NCBI GenBank assembly: GCA_949317995.1
Contig: OX439038.1
Coordinates: 71,062,659 to 71,126,658, forward strand
Direction: 5' to 3'
Source: Acholoe squamosa
Taxonomy: Eukaryota; Annelida; Polychaeta; Phyllodocida; Polynoidae
DNA: 64,000 bases
Numbering within the stretch: the first letter of the stretch is position 1; each line of letters starts with the position of its first letter. Below the pieces are notes generated by a model. The model had not been told where the DNA came from. It worked only from the letters and a program-made list of their open reading frames with translations, and searched no databases. Of this stretch, positions 1-13,539 are shown in pieces. A program made the position numbers and the translations under genes.

Positions 1-2440
1 TTTAAGCACAGCATTAGTGTATCATTTGATGTAACCAAAAAACATGGATCTGGAGGCGTCATGCGATCCTTAAAGGGTTCAGAGTCTGGTGGGTGTGTCA
101 GGTTCCAGGAATCTGGTCTAGTAACTCAACCTAGCATGGGGGTGAGATGACGATTCGACCAGGTAAAAAAAAAAGAAAGGAAAAGCAAGATAGGACCTAA
201 GGGAAATGCTGATACATTACCTGACCCTAAAAAGGAAAAAAGGGAGGAAGTTCACTATGACACCACACCTCAACTAATTGATTGAGTGAGAGAGTGTTGG
301 TTGTTAAATGCAATTTCGACATCTAAGTCCATATTTATGGCGAGTAACTAGATTAGACATCACTTTCACAAAAATCTGTGTTTGAAGTCCGTGCATTTAA
401 TCTTATGGACACTAGAGATACTTAGAAGGGAATAGGCAAGATAAGATAAAAAGTAAATGTGTGCTTGTGCTCGTGCATATAGACACCACATTCTTAGAGG
501 GGACAGAAAAGGAAGATGTACCCCTTTCAACATGCACTGGTTACAAGGGATTCTGGCTATTATGAAGCAAGGGTTTCTTTATGGTTATATTTACTATTTG
601 CTGATATCTTTAAGATAATAAATTTCCCTTTTCAATTTCTCGCAGGGTTGACATATGGGGAGATTTCCGAAATGACAAAGCCTGTATTCAGTCCTAGAAA
701 TAAAATGTTTTACATTGAGATTTGAAAGCTTGAAGAATCAATGACAAAGTTGAGAGATTGCCACATGTCTTATGATAAAAGTAAAGAACATTGTGATTTA
801 TGATGTACAGTAGTTTGGAATAAGTGATGAATCATATCCTTGGGTTAAAAAAACAAGGATTTTCAGACAAGTGTAATTTTTTATTGCCACACCCATATTG
901 CACCGAGAGAACTGTATATATGATTCTCTGACTAGGATAGTTTATGCAAGTGGGTGGGATGTTACTCAGGTGGGTCATCGGATGAGGTAGTTGGACCTCA
1001 TACATAGGCCACACAATCCAGTTTCAGTTTCAATCCCTGAATAATAGAAATAGTAAAGCTTTTTCATGTTAAATAGTATTTCTTACCCATATACTCCACT
1101 TCCAAACCACGAAATACGTAGGCAAATTTATCAGGAGAGAAGGTCTGAATTTTCTTTACATAGATTTTACACTTTAACTGAGATTGTTATTGCACATTTA
1201 AGCACCATGTGGCACTTACATAGTTCCAAGTGGTTCCTGTTGTTGACCACTGGTCACCCACCTATCCATCCATCCACCCACCTAGAGGCTGACAGAGACA
1301 GATGATCCTGACCTCTCCGACCACTCCTACTGCCCTCAGGGATTCCACACCAGGACAATAGGTATTTTTACCCTGCTTTTCCTGACATGTCTTCTCCCGG
1401 CCAGCACTGTGTTTACTTCTTTTATTGTAAATAAGGGGTATCCCATGTAAATCAGACCATCCTCAGACCCCCTCCAGGGCTAGGATGTCAGAGCACCTTG
1501 TTGTAATGTATGGGCCATGTTATGTATGCAGTGGAATGACTCAAGAACTTGGAGGAAGAACTGTTCAAGAACTCTGTGCTATAGATTTATTCATAGAATG
1601 ATGGTAATAAAACAATCAAGAAGAAGAGTAGGAAAAAACTTCATGGTTGGTAAATAAATGGGAAAAATTCAAATCCACACTGTTCTTAGCTAAATTCTCA
1701 CATATAAGATAATAATTGAAGATGTCATGGAAAGCCCTCCAGTTTTGACACTCACTTTGAAATAATGCTGCTAATTATTCTGATTGGCTTAGAACCCTGG
1801 TAGGAATTTCATTTGTGCACGTACAGGTATGCACTGGACATTGCCAGAGGAGGCACTGGCTGAGGTCCAGTACTCTGTGTTAGGTTACTCTACACTGTGG
1901 GCAGAACTAGTCCTTTAACGGCAGCATGATACATGCAAGTTGACTCTTAATCCTCATTATAATGTTTCTGTGCAGGGGAGAAATGCTGGTTAATTGGTCT
2001 TCTGTGTGTACTCAGTATATAATTTCCAGAATGCCACAAATAAGGTGTGAATAGATGCAGATCTTTCTTTAACATTTTATTATCATTATTTTTTTCTGTT
2101 TGAATATTCCCTCATGGTTGTAGCATCTAAGAGAATGAACACAAATCATCACATTATTCAAACAAAGTTTGAATCTCTCTTTTTTTTTAGTTATCTAAGT
2201 TCATCGCTGCATTATATCATATTATTGCATAGTGGCACTGTCCGGTGTAAATTATATAAACCATAAGACGGTCTTATACCTGTAAATGATACTAAAACTC
2301 TGACTATTTTTTAGATGACATTTTAATTGTCCCATGACGCCCTACATGCCTTATGACATTAAACAAATCAATCGATCAATGGAAATGCTCCACTTACATT
2401 TGGATGCAGAGACAAAGGCTAGAGCTTGCTCTACATCCTC
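1..2440. other. Unassigned stretch
   Basis: No gene, transposon end or tandem repeat recognised, apart from a short CATC/CACC simple repeat at about 1256-1284. Longest open frames are under 80 codons without domains. Confidence 0.6.
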
Positions 2441-2459
2441 GAACTCGTGACTGTAACTT

Positions 2460-2990
2460 AGATATGTTGACCTGCACATGATATTACGCTAACCCCTGAT
2501 TCACTGATCCTTACAGTGTCCTTTATTGACGCTCCCTGCTGATCTTCATACTGGATCTTACTGCCACTGACCTGGATCTATTGGGCTTAGTGTTGAGGTC
2601 CAGTGAATCTGCCATTGCTTTATCTGGGGCCTGGCGAGATAGGGAATGATAACAGCCCGCATGGTGGTACCAGGTGTTACATAATGTACCCAAAAAATTC
2701 TGCAGTTAATGCAGGGAGTCATCTCATTGGGTGAAAATGTATCCCGGGTCAGCCCTATTGACACTCCCTAACGATAATCTTTAACTGACCTTGACCTGCA
2801 TTTGATGACCTTTACCTGGTAGTGAGATAACCCCTATCCCCTAAATTACCTTCACACTGTCTCTTATCTGATCCTATGGGTGAACTTCACCTGATATTCC
2901 TGTGTTCTGACCTTCTTCTTATGTCTTACTGATTTTGACCTAGACCTACTGACCTTCATCTGACCTTACACCAGCCTCTAGCTGACTCCT
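2460..2990 (+). promoter_or_regulatory. Cluster of TGACCT (nuclear-receptor half-site) motifs
   Basis: TGACC or TGACCT occurs at roughly ten places, including ACTGACCTTGACCTGC (2785, containing the TCAAGGTCA monomer site on the other strand), GATGACCTTTACCTG and TTTTGACCTAGACCTACTGA (2934). Could equally be a decayed tandem repeat of a TGACCT-type unit. Confidence 0.4.
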
Positions 2991-3478
2991 AGGTGAACCC
3001 AGTATGATCCAGCCTAGTGATCCGGCCATGTATGCCCGGGCTTGGTAGGCTTTGTTAAGGTGTTATTATCTGGCCTCCTCAAGTGTTTCCCAGGGAGGAG
3101 GGGTACTTAGGGTGAAATAGGACCACACGTCCCCAGTGTGCTTAAGGCTGATATGGGGTTTGCAAACAGGACACCTTGACTTATAGCTTATTGGGGAGGG
3201 GCAGGTGAGGGATGAGACAGATCTTGTCTGAGAGGAGCAACATCAGATAGGAAAACCACAAAATGTTCCTGATCATACATGTATAATGTTCAAGGTAAAT
3301 TGATTGTACCGAGTCTTTCCTATAAATGTATGTGGACTTATTTACCAACTGTAACTTCCCTTTATGTCGTATGCAGTTATCGAAACTTCCCTTTATATCT
3401 AATACAATTATGTGAATATCAAATACCTACGGGTCTTTTATTGGCATCCAGCAGGGGGGGTCTGGATGGGGGGTCCCC

Positions 3479-3697
3479 CATGTCACATGTCAATTTTAAG
3501 AAATGGTTATGTCACATGTCACTTAAATCCCCATGTCCCATGTCACCTCTAAGAACCTCTCATGTCACATGTCGATTTTAAGAAATGGTTATGTCACATG
3601 TCACTTAAATCCCCATGTCCCATGTCACCTCTAAGAACCTCTCATGTCACATGTCGATTTTAAGAAATTGCCATGTCACCATGTCAAATTTAGTGGT
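3479..3697 (+). repeat. 82-bp tandem repeat, about 2.6 copies
   Basis: CATGTCACATGTC.ATTTTAAG starts at 3479, 3561 and 3643. Within each unit the ATGTCACATGTC word is itself repeated, so the array is built from an older 12-bp motif. Confidence 0.92.
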
Positions 3698-3699
3698 CC

Positions 3700-6600
3700 A
3701 CACCCATAGCAGGGCTTCAAGCAGCGGCAGCGCACATAAAGGTAAAAATGGTGTGTAGGGTCAAGGGGCTGGGAGGATAGAACTTGACAGAGGGTTCTCA
3801 AAAAGCAAGGATATTATCAATACAAACATGATGTATATGAGGGTGGAATAACATGCCTTTATTATCCTAAAGGGTTAGCTAGGGACCCATTGCAGTGCAG
3901 GCTAGTTACTCACCAAAGCTGCAAGACTTTGAAATAAACCTAGATGTATCATGAAACCTATAAAGGTTTAACAATAGTGGCTCTGGAATTTCCTTCACAT
4001 CCATGTCGATGTAAACTTAAGACAGGGGCGCCCTCATCAGGACACGCAGACTCCATAACTGCCTTAAACCTCGCGTCACTTCACGGCAAGAAACCATCAC
4101 AACATGACCTTGAGCAGCACGAGACTTTGCGTGATTCCACGAGATGAATGCATTGTCGTCTGCTTTTATCGGTACATCTTGAAGGGGCTGTTTCCTGCCC
4201 ACAGACACCCCCTCTGGCGGTAGCCGGGGTAATTAGGCAGAAATATTTCAATTATACCCACATTACAGCACAGGGACAGGGATCTGTAGTGTGGGTGCAG
4301 CTGCAAGGGGGCATTGTGTGAGAGCTATAGGGTTGTCATGAGTTGTCTTATGGAGGCTGCCATATTGGTCCCCTGCTAGAAGATCGCTGGTTCCTACAAA
4401 TTGCCATCCTCACCAACGTTTATGGGACAGTAAGGTCTTTCGCTTTTTTATAGAAGAAACCAATCATATAGGTCTAGACCTTTATAATCGACAGTGTGAT
4501 ATGGCCTTTTCTTAAAATCGACAAAGGACATGGAACTTCTCGTGACAAGGACAGCAGAGAAAAAGGATAGTGACCCCAAATCATACAGTCCATCTTAAGG
4601 AGGCGACTCTCTGCAGTTATGATTCAATAGTATCATAACTCCGTATGCACCTAGCCCAGAGATATGAGAGTGAAAGTTTGGAAAGGGAGATGATTTTCTG
4701 CTGTGAGTTTGCTCCATTTTCTTGTTGCATGTGTGGAAATGTATTAAAACCTCCAGCATTTGATCGCTTACTGTGACAGGATGCGACAGACTAATTCTGA
4801 TACAGATGAGTATCAGTTTCCATGTTTGCAAATGCAGTTTGTATGGCATTCACAACAAATACCTAGTGGATCCCTGCCTATTGGCACAAAGGGGTCCTGG
4901 TTCTGGCAACATGCACTGATAGGGCTGATGAGATACGTTGTTGTTTTTTTTCTGACATGAGCGTCACATTATGTTTAACGCACTCCAGTAGAGCATGGCG
5001 CTGTAAACAGTAGTGAACTACCTTGTCCTTGGAAGTGGTTGTTGTCCAGGGACAAGGTACCATCATGACATGTCTTATCAGTGTTTTCTTTTTCATTTAT
5101 GGCATACCCAGCGAAATTCAAAAGGGTGGACTCCTGTAGTAAATTTCCTACAGTGGTGCCATAGTCCACCTGTTACACCCCTATTTCATAATCACCAACT
5201 CCAATACCCCTTTAATATATGGCGGTGGGAAAAGGTATAAAAAGATATGAAGAAAAAAGAAAGGTAGTTCCCAGCCTTTGACTTTATACTGGACACGCAC
5301 ATGTGGGGTAACAAGTGGTAAGAAGAAAGACTTGTAGGAATTCACAATCAAAAAGACAAACAAATCATTGTTAATTGGGGGACTATAAAGTTGTGTGGTT
5401 ACATGGCAGCTATGTGTCTGCCTGTGGCTGCTGCAAACATGATGAGGGATAGGGGTAGCAATCTCAGGACGCCACATGTAGAATTGTCTCTTTAATGAAC
5501 TTTTCGTACCCACAGGGTCATGTATCTAACCTATTATGATGCACCAGCGGCTAGTGAATGCACTGCATCGGTGCATCATGTCCTTTTGGGACTGTATCAA
5601 CACTGGTGGGTCCGCATGAGGTACGGTAATTGTACGCAGTCCAAAACCAGTTCTTCACCAGGCTACATCATTACATTGCATTCTGTTGTCCCTAAAGGGC
5701 TTATGCCGAAACACTGGATAGAGAAGAAATCCGAGAACATGCAATCTATAAAACTAAGACGATTACACCAGTCAAACCTGTTATTTGGATGTGAGAAAGG
5801 CACATATCTGATTTCTAGTTGACAAATACATTACCTGCTGGCTGTAATAAAAAAGTAATATCAAAATAATGTTACCTTTGGTCCTTGTGAATCATTGCAT
5901 ATAAACTTCAGCTAAATGAAAAGATCGTAATTTCATCATTCTCCACAACCATAGTGGCATAGGGACATGTCGTAGTTAATTAGTAATAAATGGCTCCTGC
6001 GAATAGTATTCCAGAAAGGGCAAGTGCCATTCTAGTTTAGTTGTACCCTTGGGCCTGGAAAGCAAAAAGAAGACCGAGGAGATGTCTGCCCATCAGACAA
6101 ACAATGACTGTGTATAGAGATCCGATTTGGATCTTTGGACATAGCTTAGTGATGTTTACCCTCTGACGTCATAGTGGATTCCCCTAACCCTGGAGGACAG
6201 GGATCCTCCTGTTCTTCACCTGTAATCCTACCACACCTCAGTGACCACTACCTCCCTAGTTCCAGCGTTTGTTTGCCCAACATACCTTTTTAATCTATGA
6301 AGGACCACAATAATGCCTCATAATTCATTTGTGTATCGTTGTTGTGAAATAAAGTGCATTGCTTTATGGTAAGCTAATACCTTTAACTGTTAGACTGTAC
6401 AGTGATATGGAAAACAGGAACCTACTAGCATTGTCTATGTGTAGGACAATATGATATCCTGCCGTTTTTCACAGTGTCACTTATTACAGTGCTACCTCTC
6501 CTCCTTGCCCAACTCTCGCACAAATATACATACTCTCCTGACGAACCTCACCAAATTAACCTGTCTGCAATTAGAGCTTGATGATGAGAGAAGCAAGTAG

Positions 6601-6750
6601 TGAAATCACACACCGTCTGCAGGTAGCCCTGAAGGCATAGTATACCGTCTTGTAATTGCCTTTTGAAAATTGCACAGCGGACGTTGCCCCAGGTGTTGCT
6701 AGTTAACCCTTTAGGGGTGAAATTGTGTTTGAATGCATGTGCTGTTCTGT
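3700..6750. other. Unassigned stretch
   Basis: Contains short open frames (up to 110 codons) on both strands with no recognisable domain, no good splice pair joining them, and one GATGCAT-family fragment at 5535-5590. Confidence 0.6.
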
Positions 6751-6754
6751 TGCA

Positions 6755-6830
6755 ATGTCGCACTAATGCTGTGATGGCGAATAACTCACCAGTACTGCAT
6801 TGGTGTATCATGTCGCTGGTTTGGGAATGT
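6755..6830. repeat. GATGCAT-family unit
   Basis: CGCACTAATGCTGTGATGGC, AATAACTCACCAGT and CTGCATTGGTGTATCATGTC. Similar pieces occur at 5535-5590 (TATGATGCACCAGCGGCTAG then GCATCGGTGCATCATG) and 7715-7860 (TGATGCATTAATGCACC). Confidence 0.55.
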
Positions 6831-7859
6831 ATCAATCTGATAGGGTCACATCGAGGCATAACTTTGGCCCTGGTGATTCACTTACCAGGAACGGGGCTAA
6901 GAAGAGGCAATAATGCAGGGTTTGACCCTTAGAGGGTTAATTGAAGTATAGGCGTATGTGCACTTATGTTCTCCATACAGGAGGGATACCAGCAATCGCT
7001 TAGGGAGACCACCATGGCGAATATTAATAAATACACATCATTTTCATTTACGATCTTTTTTTTTTACAATTACTTTCATAATGTAACCATGGTTCGACTC
7101 AAAGAGATGACGGTTTCTGTAATCAGGAGCACATACTACTATAATGAATAAGACTAGTGTGGTCTTGATTTAGAACTGTGATTACCCTCAATACTCTTGC
7201 AGGACAGCAGCTTGCAACTGCCGGCACTTTGTTCCACAGACGTTGGTTTAGATTTCCTCCTGCTACTGTCAGCTGGCTGCCTGGGTGACTTCTCGGATTC
7301 GGGCAGGGGGAAGCCCCCCCCCCCAGGGGTTTCTCACTATCCTATCATGTCCTAGAAATTCCAAAGGCAATAGGTTCACCAAACCATTACCACTATTACA
7401 TTGTATTATCTTTGGTGTACTTCTTATTCATATGCTATATTGTATCAGTTTCAAAGCTTTTGTGCTTGTTTATATGCTATCCTGTAATCTGATCATGTCC
7501 ACATTTATCTACAAATGATGAAGTTTGCTTAGGTGCTTCTTGTTACCTTGTCTGCTACTACATGATTGCACCACTGCTTTGTGAGTGCAGGTGACCTTCC
7601 AGGTCTACAGCAAATCCTTAGAAGTGTTCCTCACCTGGGGGCATAAGGGGTTAATGACACAGGTGCAAAACATGTAGACAGTGTCTCTGCTCTTAGGTAT
7701 CCATTTTAAGGCTACATGATGCATTAATGCACCATTCAACCCCGTCTCCATGATACATGAACTTTTGATACAGTGCTAATAAATCCAGCACTGTGCATCA
7801 TGCCAGACCTATTGCTTTGATACACTATAGAGAACCAGTGTGATGCACTAATGCATTAT

Positions 7860-9195
7860 TGGCCATTTAATTAATCACCAAGATAACAAAATTAATTAAC
7901 ATTAACTGCGAGGCATCATGTGGGTCATAAACGGATCTGGGACCAGTGGTTGTCCAAAGTGACTAGCTCACTTAATTGGCAAAGGACCAAACAAAAATGT
8001 CAAATTATCATACAAAACCACCAGACAAAGCCAAAAGCAAATGACTACTATTCAAGCACATGTTACTTATTAGCATTCTTCTTAGTGGGTGGTCTGAATA
8101 ATCCCCTGACACAGATATACTCTGCGCCCATATATAGGTAAAACAGGAAGGTACAAGATATCATGTGTAAAAGACTGGCATTGCTTAGCATGACCGCCCA
8201 TAATGATATTATAAGTAAACAATGGCGTCTTGTGGTGCATTCTGGGAAGTATTCACAGCAATGTATTGTGGGAGAGGCCCTTTTAATGGGTGATACAATG
8301 CACATGGCTATGGGAGATAGACCCACTGGCAGGTGTGTGAGTGTCAGTATGGATGTCTCGATGTTTTCGGGGGGGGGGGGGGGGTAAAGAGCGATTGCAT
8401 CATAGCAAGGATGGTCAGCTTGATTTAGGCTTAACAATTTTAAGGGTCCAACATTTTAATCCCATGTGATGTTTTGTATACATGGGAGCACGATTTATGC
8501 TTAATGGCTCAATTCTTCAATCAGGAAGTCTCACGGGGTCTTCTGCTGATACAAATAAGACAATAGCAGATCGTCCCAATAGCTTTACATAGATTTCTGT
8601 GTTATTCTCATAACATGAATTACCCCTTCTGAGAATTTAACTCTTTCTTAAGAAAGCTGTGCATCTCCATTCCCACCTCACATATTCATTTGCCTGAATT
8701 TGACTTCTGTATTTTTTGCTGGAGATTGTTTAGATTGTTTCACGTGTGTCTTCACTAATGATCAAAAATCACCCTAAATTTGGTGAGCTCACAGTAAATC
8801 ACACATAGAATGTCATGGGCAGGGTAATAGATATGTGGTAGGCAGGCAAGGCTGTTGTAAGACAGGCTTAGCCCTTTCGGGGTCACAGAGATGTGATGCA
8901 CCATGCCCCCTTGTTTCCATAATGAATTAGCACAGCTCTCTACCTCACCAAAGGGCAAACAAAAGAATAGCCAAGAAGAAAAAAACACAAACACAAAAAG
9001 CACCCCAAAGAAAAACAGGGAATTTTGACAAATTTGCCAGAACACAGGGAAAAAGAAATATTGACACAAAGGAAAAGAAATTTGAGACCCAATGTGAAAA
9101 ACCTGATGCCTTAAGATCATTAAAAAATTTGCTAAAGAGAGAACTAGAATCAAATGATAATTTTTCAACATGATAATTAGGAGAACCATATCGCC
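7860..9195. other. Unassigned stretch
   Basis: Only the G tract at 8368 stands out. The 144- and 99-codon minus-strand frames at 8755-9244 are F/L/C-rich translations of A-rich DNA and run into the MITE. Confidence 0.6.
8368..8385 (+). repeat. Poly(G) tract
   Basis: An 18-base G run. Similar runs at 7310-7324 (C), 13316-13332, 21121-21132 and 46911-46918. Confidence 0.9.
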
Positions 9196-9199
9196 GTAT

Positions 9200-9537
9200 C
9201 AGGGGCGTAGAAAAAGGGGGGAGGGGGCCTGGCCCCCCAATCATGAAGGAGGTGGGGCCTGAGTATGTCTGGGCCCCCCAATATTTTCCAAGAACTCATA
9301 AACACAATGGAAAAGAAGCTAAAACTTCTCAAATTAGATTATTATGGTGATGTCATAGGAAGAATGGGGGTCTGAGCCTAAAGTCAGATCCAAAATTTAC
9401 CAAAGATCACTTTTCTATATGAATTCTAAATACACATATATAGACGCCATCACGCATCAGCGGACAATTCAAGGTGGTCCAAATGGTGCCCTCGCCCGGC
9501 CCCTCCCCCCAATGTAGATTTGCTTCCTACACCTCTG
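9200..9537. mobile_element. MITE, GGGGCGTAG family, copy 1
   Basis: A 338-bp element with ends CAGGGGCGTAGAAAAAGG and CTTCCTACACCTCTG, flanked by the exact 5-bp duplication CGTAT (9195-9199, 9538-9542). G-runs follow the left end and C-runs precede the right end, so open frames here are spurious. Same family as 9857-10225 (inverted) and 30583-30916. No transposase. A 5-bp duplication with CAG..CTG ends suggests a hAT-related lineage, but no autonomous copy is present to prove it. Confidence 0.85.
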
Positions 9538-9856
9538 CGTATATACTACAAGAACTGTTCCGATCAAAAGGAAATATCCACGATGTAGGGATACAAGCCT
9601 TTAGATTTTATGGCCAAAGAATAAGACTCTGAAGGCATAATGTTACCATTACAGGGTTTATAGCCTGAACACGCACGCCAGGTGTGTTACGTATTGTACA
9701 GGACGTATTCTATCTCTGTCTTAGACACTGATCATGCCATTTGGTTATTAGTATTAGTAACCCTTGAAGGACCCACATGCCTCCAGGTTTGTGTATCTTT
9801 GCAGTGCTGGCAAGTTCTTCACTAGCACATGTAAAAAAAATGAACATCAATGATTA

Positions 9857-10225
9857 CAGAGGCGTAGGAAAATCTTCATTGGGGGGGGTAGAGGGGGGGG
9901 GGGTCAAGCCAGGGCCCCATCGCAACGACCTTGAATTTTCAGCTTCTTCGCGATGACACCTATACATATCTTTTTATAATTTGCATAGAAAAGTTATTTT
10001 TGGTTACTTTTAGGTCTGATCTGATGCTCTAGTACCCATTTACCCTATCCCAATGCCATATACATCTATTCTGAAATGCAATGTTTTGGATGCTTATTCA
10101 TTTTATTATGAGCTCTTGACAAATTCTAGGGCCAGATATACTCAGGCCCCACCTGCTTTGTGATTGGGGGGGGGGGCAGGCCTCCCTGACCCCTCCCCCC
10201 TCCCACCCCTTTTCCTACGCCCCTG
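9857..10225. mobile_element. MITE, GGGGCGTAG family, copy 2 (inverted)
   Basis: Ends CAGAGGCGTAGGAAAATC and TTTTCCTACGCCCCTG; internal sequence is the reverse complement of the 9200 copy (ATCGCAACGACCTTGAATTT matches its GACAATTCAAGGTGGTC region). The 5-bp flanks differ (GATTA and CAATG), so the duplication is lost or one end is misplaced. Long G tracts at 9881-9902 and 10166-10175. Confidence 0.8.
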
Positions 10226-10285
10226 CAATGCAGTGATAGTGAATAACTCAACAACATAGCAGTGGTGCATCATGTTGATCCTTCA
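10226..10285. repeat. GATGCAT-family fragment beside MITE copy 2
   Basis: CAATGCAGTGATAGTGAATA, CTCAACAAC and GTGGTGCATCATGTTGATCC form a diverged hairpin directly after the MITE right end. Confidence 0.5.
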
Positions 10286-10976
10286 GGGATTTATCTACGC
10301 TGTTACATTCTAAAGCTGCTACATTCATACATGATATCAAACAAAATAGTGTATTTTTACCACCATGCTGCCCTGAAAGGGTATCTAACTTGTAAGATGG
10401 GGTAGAAGCATAGCAGGTTATATAAAAGGATAACATTTTATGACCAAAAATAATTTCCATATTTCAAGAATAATACGTTAATTAATCATACTTAGTACCT
10501 GAGCATGAAGGCTAATACGCACAATACGCGAGGTACGTAATATGGAACACCCTGTCCTTCGTGTTATATTTCCTTTCTAAGCTGTTATCTTCACGACTTG
10601 TGAGCTTAGGAGGGTAGTACATGTAACTGGCATGTTTGCTCAGATGTAGGTTTCTGAGCTGAAAAGGTGCGGCCTAATTCTGGTCATAAATCTCACGAGG
10701 AGCTATGCTGTATTATTAATACCAATCATGATGGCTAGCTATAATAACGGCAGGTGACCGTGACTACATGCGACTACCTTATGGCAGGTATACAGGATTA
10801 TGAGGCTATATTTATAGAACATGTATCTATACATCCTACCAAGTCATGTTATCTTGGCATAATTTGATTAAAAGATAAAGGGGTGAGAGGTTTTGAGGTG
10901 TAATTCACAATTTAAGTCTTAGGGCATGTTTGAAGTCACTCTACATCTTCCAGTTCCCCTGAATATAGATGTGTGC

Positions 10977-10977
<1 letters not shown>

Positions 10978-11042
<65 letters not shown>
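10978..11042. repeat. (TA)n microsatellite
   Basis: About 32 uninterrupted TA units. Open frames through it are artefacts. Confidence 0.98.
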
Positions 11043-11044
<2 letters not shown>

Positions 11045-11111
11045 ACATGATCTCGAGTCTATCAATGTACAATACCGAGATATTGTTGATATATAAGCAA
11101 ATGTCCACGAC

Positions 11112-11220
11112 CAGTGGCGGATTTAGACCCCTGTACTTTAGAGTTTATTTACCTCTTTTTACCCTAGAATCTAGCCAAAATGAGGGGCTAAAATAAGGGG
11201 CACACCCCCTCCTTTTCAAA
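11112..11220 (+). mobile_element. Truncated CAGTGGCGGAT-type element (left end only)
   Basis: Begins CAGTGGCGGATTTAGACCCC like the 13249 MITE. No matching inverted right end was found in the next few hundred bases; CACCCCCTCC near 11204 is the last piece that resembles it. Right limit is arbitrary. Confidence 0.5.
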
Positions 11221-11639
11221 ATGTATATCCCATGAAGCCATTATATGGCTAAGTAAGGAAGTGGACATTTGCATTTATGTCTTGGCCAAGGGGGTTATTT
11301 TGCTTTTAAACAAAGAAAAATGGCTCAGATCTGTTCAAAATCCAAGATGGCGGACACCCATTGAATACGGCCACATTGTATTCCATCCCCCCATTGAATA
11401 TGACATGTCCAGTACTGTTCTATAGTAATGCTTGTATCTGCCGTGACATAAGTCAAGGTAGTGAATTTTTAATGACAGGAATATGGAAGACTAATGATTG
11501 TAGGCAGTCTTTGGCTATCGGCTGTCATACAGATGCATTCAATGGTTCAATCGGGAATTTCACAACTATCTAATAACTTAACTCTTTCAAGTTGGCATCA
11601 TGCTTTAAATACCTTATACCCATCCATTGTCATAATCAC

Positions 11640-11810
11640 TGGATGTACTTCAGCGAGTTACCCGCTAGATCTACCTTTAAGCATCATGCAGACCCTGTGG
11701 GATTAAATGGTTCGCATGATGCACCAAAACCGGACTGGTGAGTTACTCGTCAACGTATTAATGCATTGCATTGAAAGGACAACGGAAAATGATCCTGGAG
11801 GCATAAGACG
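11640..11810. repeat. GATGCAT-family repeats
   Basis: AAGCATCATGCAGACCCTGT, GGTTCGCATGATGCACC, GGACTGGTGAGTTACTCG and ATTAATGCATTGCATTG. Order agrees with the 44-kb consensus but pairing is weak. Confidence 0.55.
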
Positions 11811-12631
11811 ACCCTCAAATGGTTATGTAAATCCCAGCCTAGACCCGCAGCTATTATAAGCAGTAAAAAGTCCCACATTAGATATAATCTCGGTGGTGCT
11901 CTATAGTTAAGTTTGGGAAGTGTTGAAACATGGCCAGTTTCTACAGAAAGCTCAGATTATGTATAATGGGCATAGAATTAGTCGTAACTGCCCCTCAATT
12001 TACCTCCTTTCAAACAGAGCAGCGCAGACATCCAACTTGGCCACTTTACCCTTTGACAAAAGATGACACATTGGGACAATTTTCCATGCATTGCTGCCCA
12101 AACACAATACTGTGGGGTTTGAGGAAAATGTGGAGTGCCCCTATGTGAAGGGAGTGAGTACGCTATTCTTCTCACAGGGTCGGGATGGGGGATGTCAAAT
12201 CTACAGTTTTCCTCTCATGATCGTCTAGGGCCAATAGGGAATAAATAAATTGGGTGTTATCTGCCCTTCTACTTACCGAATGAAGATGGCTTTGAGGAAT
12301 TTCCTTATCACTTACCCTATATCTTCCTCTTGTGAAATAGGAGGATATTAGAAAAAAAAATCTATTTTGTGGCAGATGTTTGTTCTTGGGAAATTTCCTC
12401 TGAACTAACCCTCACTTTCACTTGTACTCCATGCATTACCAACACTTATTTTCTGTTCGTCGATACCTTAATTAAATCAACAGGTCTGAATGATGAACGT
12501 TTGACTTTCTTGATTGGGTAAAGTTTTTTAATTAATCAGTACTCACCACCCCCAACTACTGACTTCTCCAAACAGCACCTCAGTTACCCACTCCACCCCT
12601 GCAATCTAGGGTTAGAAATCTCCCAGACTTA

Positions 12632-12824
12632 CCGTAATGGCCCGATTGAGCGCCGGGGTCTCAATTAAGCGCCTGTCTCGAATAAGTGCCGGAGGTATAG
12701 GGGTACTGAAATTGTCCTTAAGCATTAAAACAGTATTTAAATAAGCTCCTGTATTATATAAGCACCGGGGGTAGAGTGGGGTTGAAATGTAAGAGCGCCC
12801 GGGCGCTTATACAGGCTACTACGG
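12632..12824. mobile_element. TA-flanked MITE with CCGTAAT/CCGTAGT ends
   Basis: A 193-bp element bounded by TA and the inverted ends CCGTAATGGCCCG and its partner GCTACTACGG. Inside are several GAGCGCCGG / TAAGCGCC / AAGCACCGG repeats in inverted arrangement. It resembles the element at 47986 in ends and in tandem internal GCGCC motifs but is a different subfamily. Confidence 0.8.
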
Positions 12825-13248
12825 TAACAGCTTTTAACACATACCTTCTAAAAGAAACATTGGGACACCCCTGTATACGTGTGCTGGGGATGGGTAAATA
12901 AAAAAAATATTGTTTATTAGGGCTACTATCTCTTTCAAAGGTATGGTGTTAAAGGATAAGTGTGGGGTGTGCCATAAAAGTCACTGGGCGGATTTGTAAG
13001 CTTCATTTATTTCATTTACAATCGTGGATATCTTATAAAGTGTGCCCTAAAGTCACAACCCCTTCTCTTTTACCTGCCCCTATACATATGGGCCCTATTA
13101 CCCCTTTCTTTGTAAGAGGCATATCTGCTCATCCTATTGGGGTTCATGTTGTGGACACCCTAGCACGGGTGGGCCACTCACTGGAGCTGATATGGTGACC
13201 AATAAGCAGACATTTTGAGACTGATTTTAGAGGAGATCCTAACCCCAT

Positions 13249-13357
13249 CAGTGGCGGATCCAGGATCTGGAAAAGGAGGGGCATAATATGTAATTAAACT
13301 CTTAAGTAATGGGGAAAGGGGGGGGGGGGGGGTGCCCCCCCCCTAAATCCGCCACTG
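13249..13357. mobile_element. Short MITE with CAGTGGCGGAT ends
   Basis: A 109-bp element: CAGTGGCGGATCCAGG at the left, AAATCCGCCACTG at the right, flanked by CCCAT on both sides (13244-13248, 13358-13362). The interior has a 16-base G run followed by a C run. Ends and duplication length match the GGGGCGTAG family, suggesting the same transposase lineage mobilised both. Confidence 0.88.
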
Positions 13358-13539
13358 CCCATGATTTCACCTAGTTTAGAATGACTTCATCCTTTAGCTG
13401 CATCTGACATTTATCATTGCAGTACATGGAAACTGTTAAAGATACTGCAGGAAATATAACCTTCCTGGCCCTGTAGAAGCAATACCTGTGCCAAACCCGG
13501 TGGCACTTTTACATGCTTCTTACAGTTCAGCTAACTGAT

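Noticed and set aside
5181-5513. 110-codon minus-strand frame
   Set aside because: No recognisable motif; isolated; length is expected by chance in this much sequence.
8755-9244. 144- and 99-codon minus-strand frames, hydrophobic
   Set aside because: F/L/C composition follows from A-rich DNA and the frames cross a MITE end; no start context or homology.
10969-11196. Frame with Tyr-Ile repeats
   Set aside because: Product of the (TA)n microsatellite; the same applies at 55955-56215.
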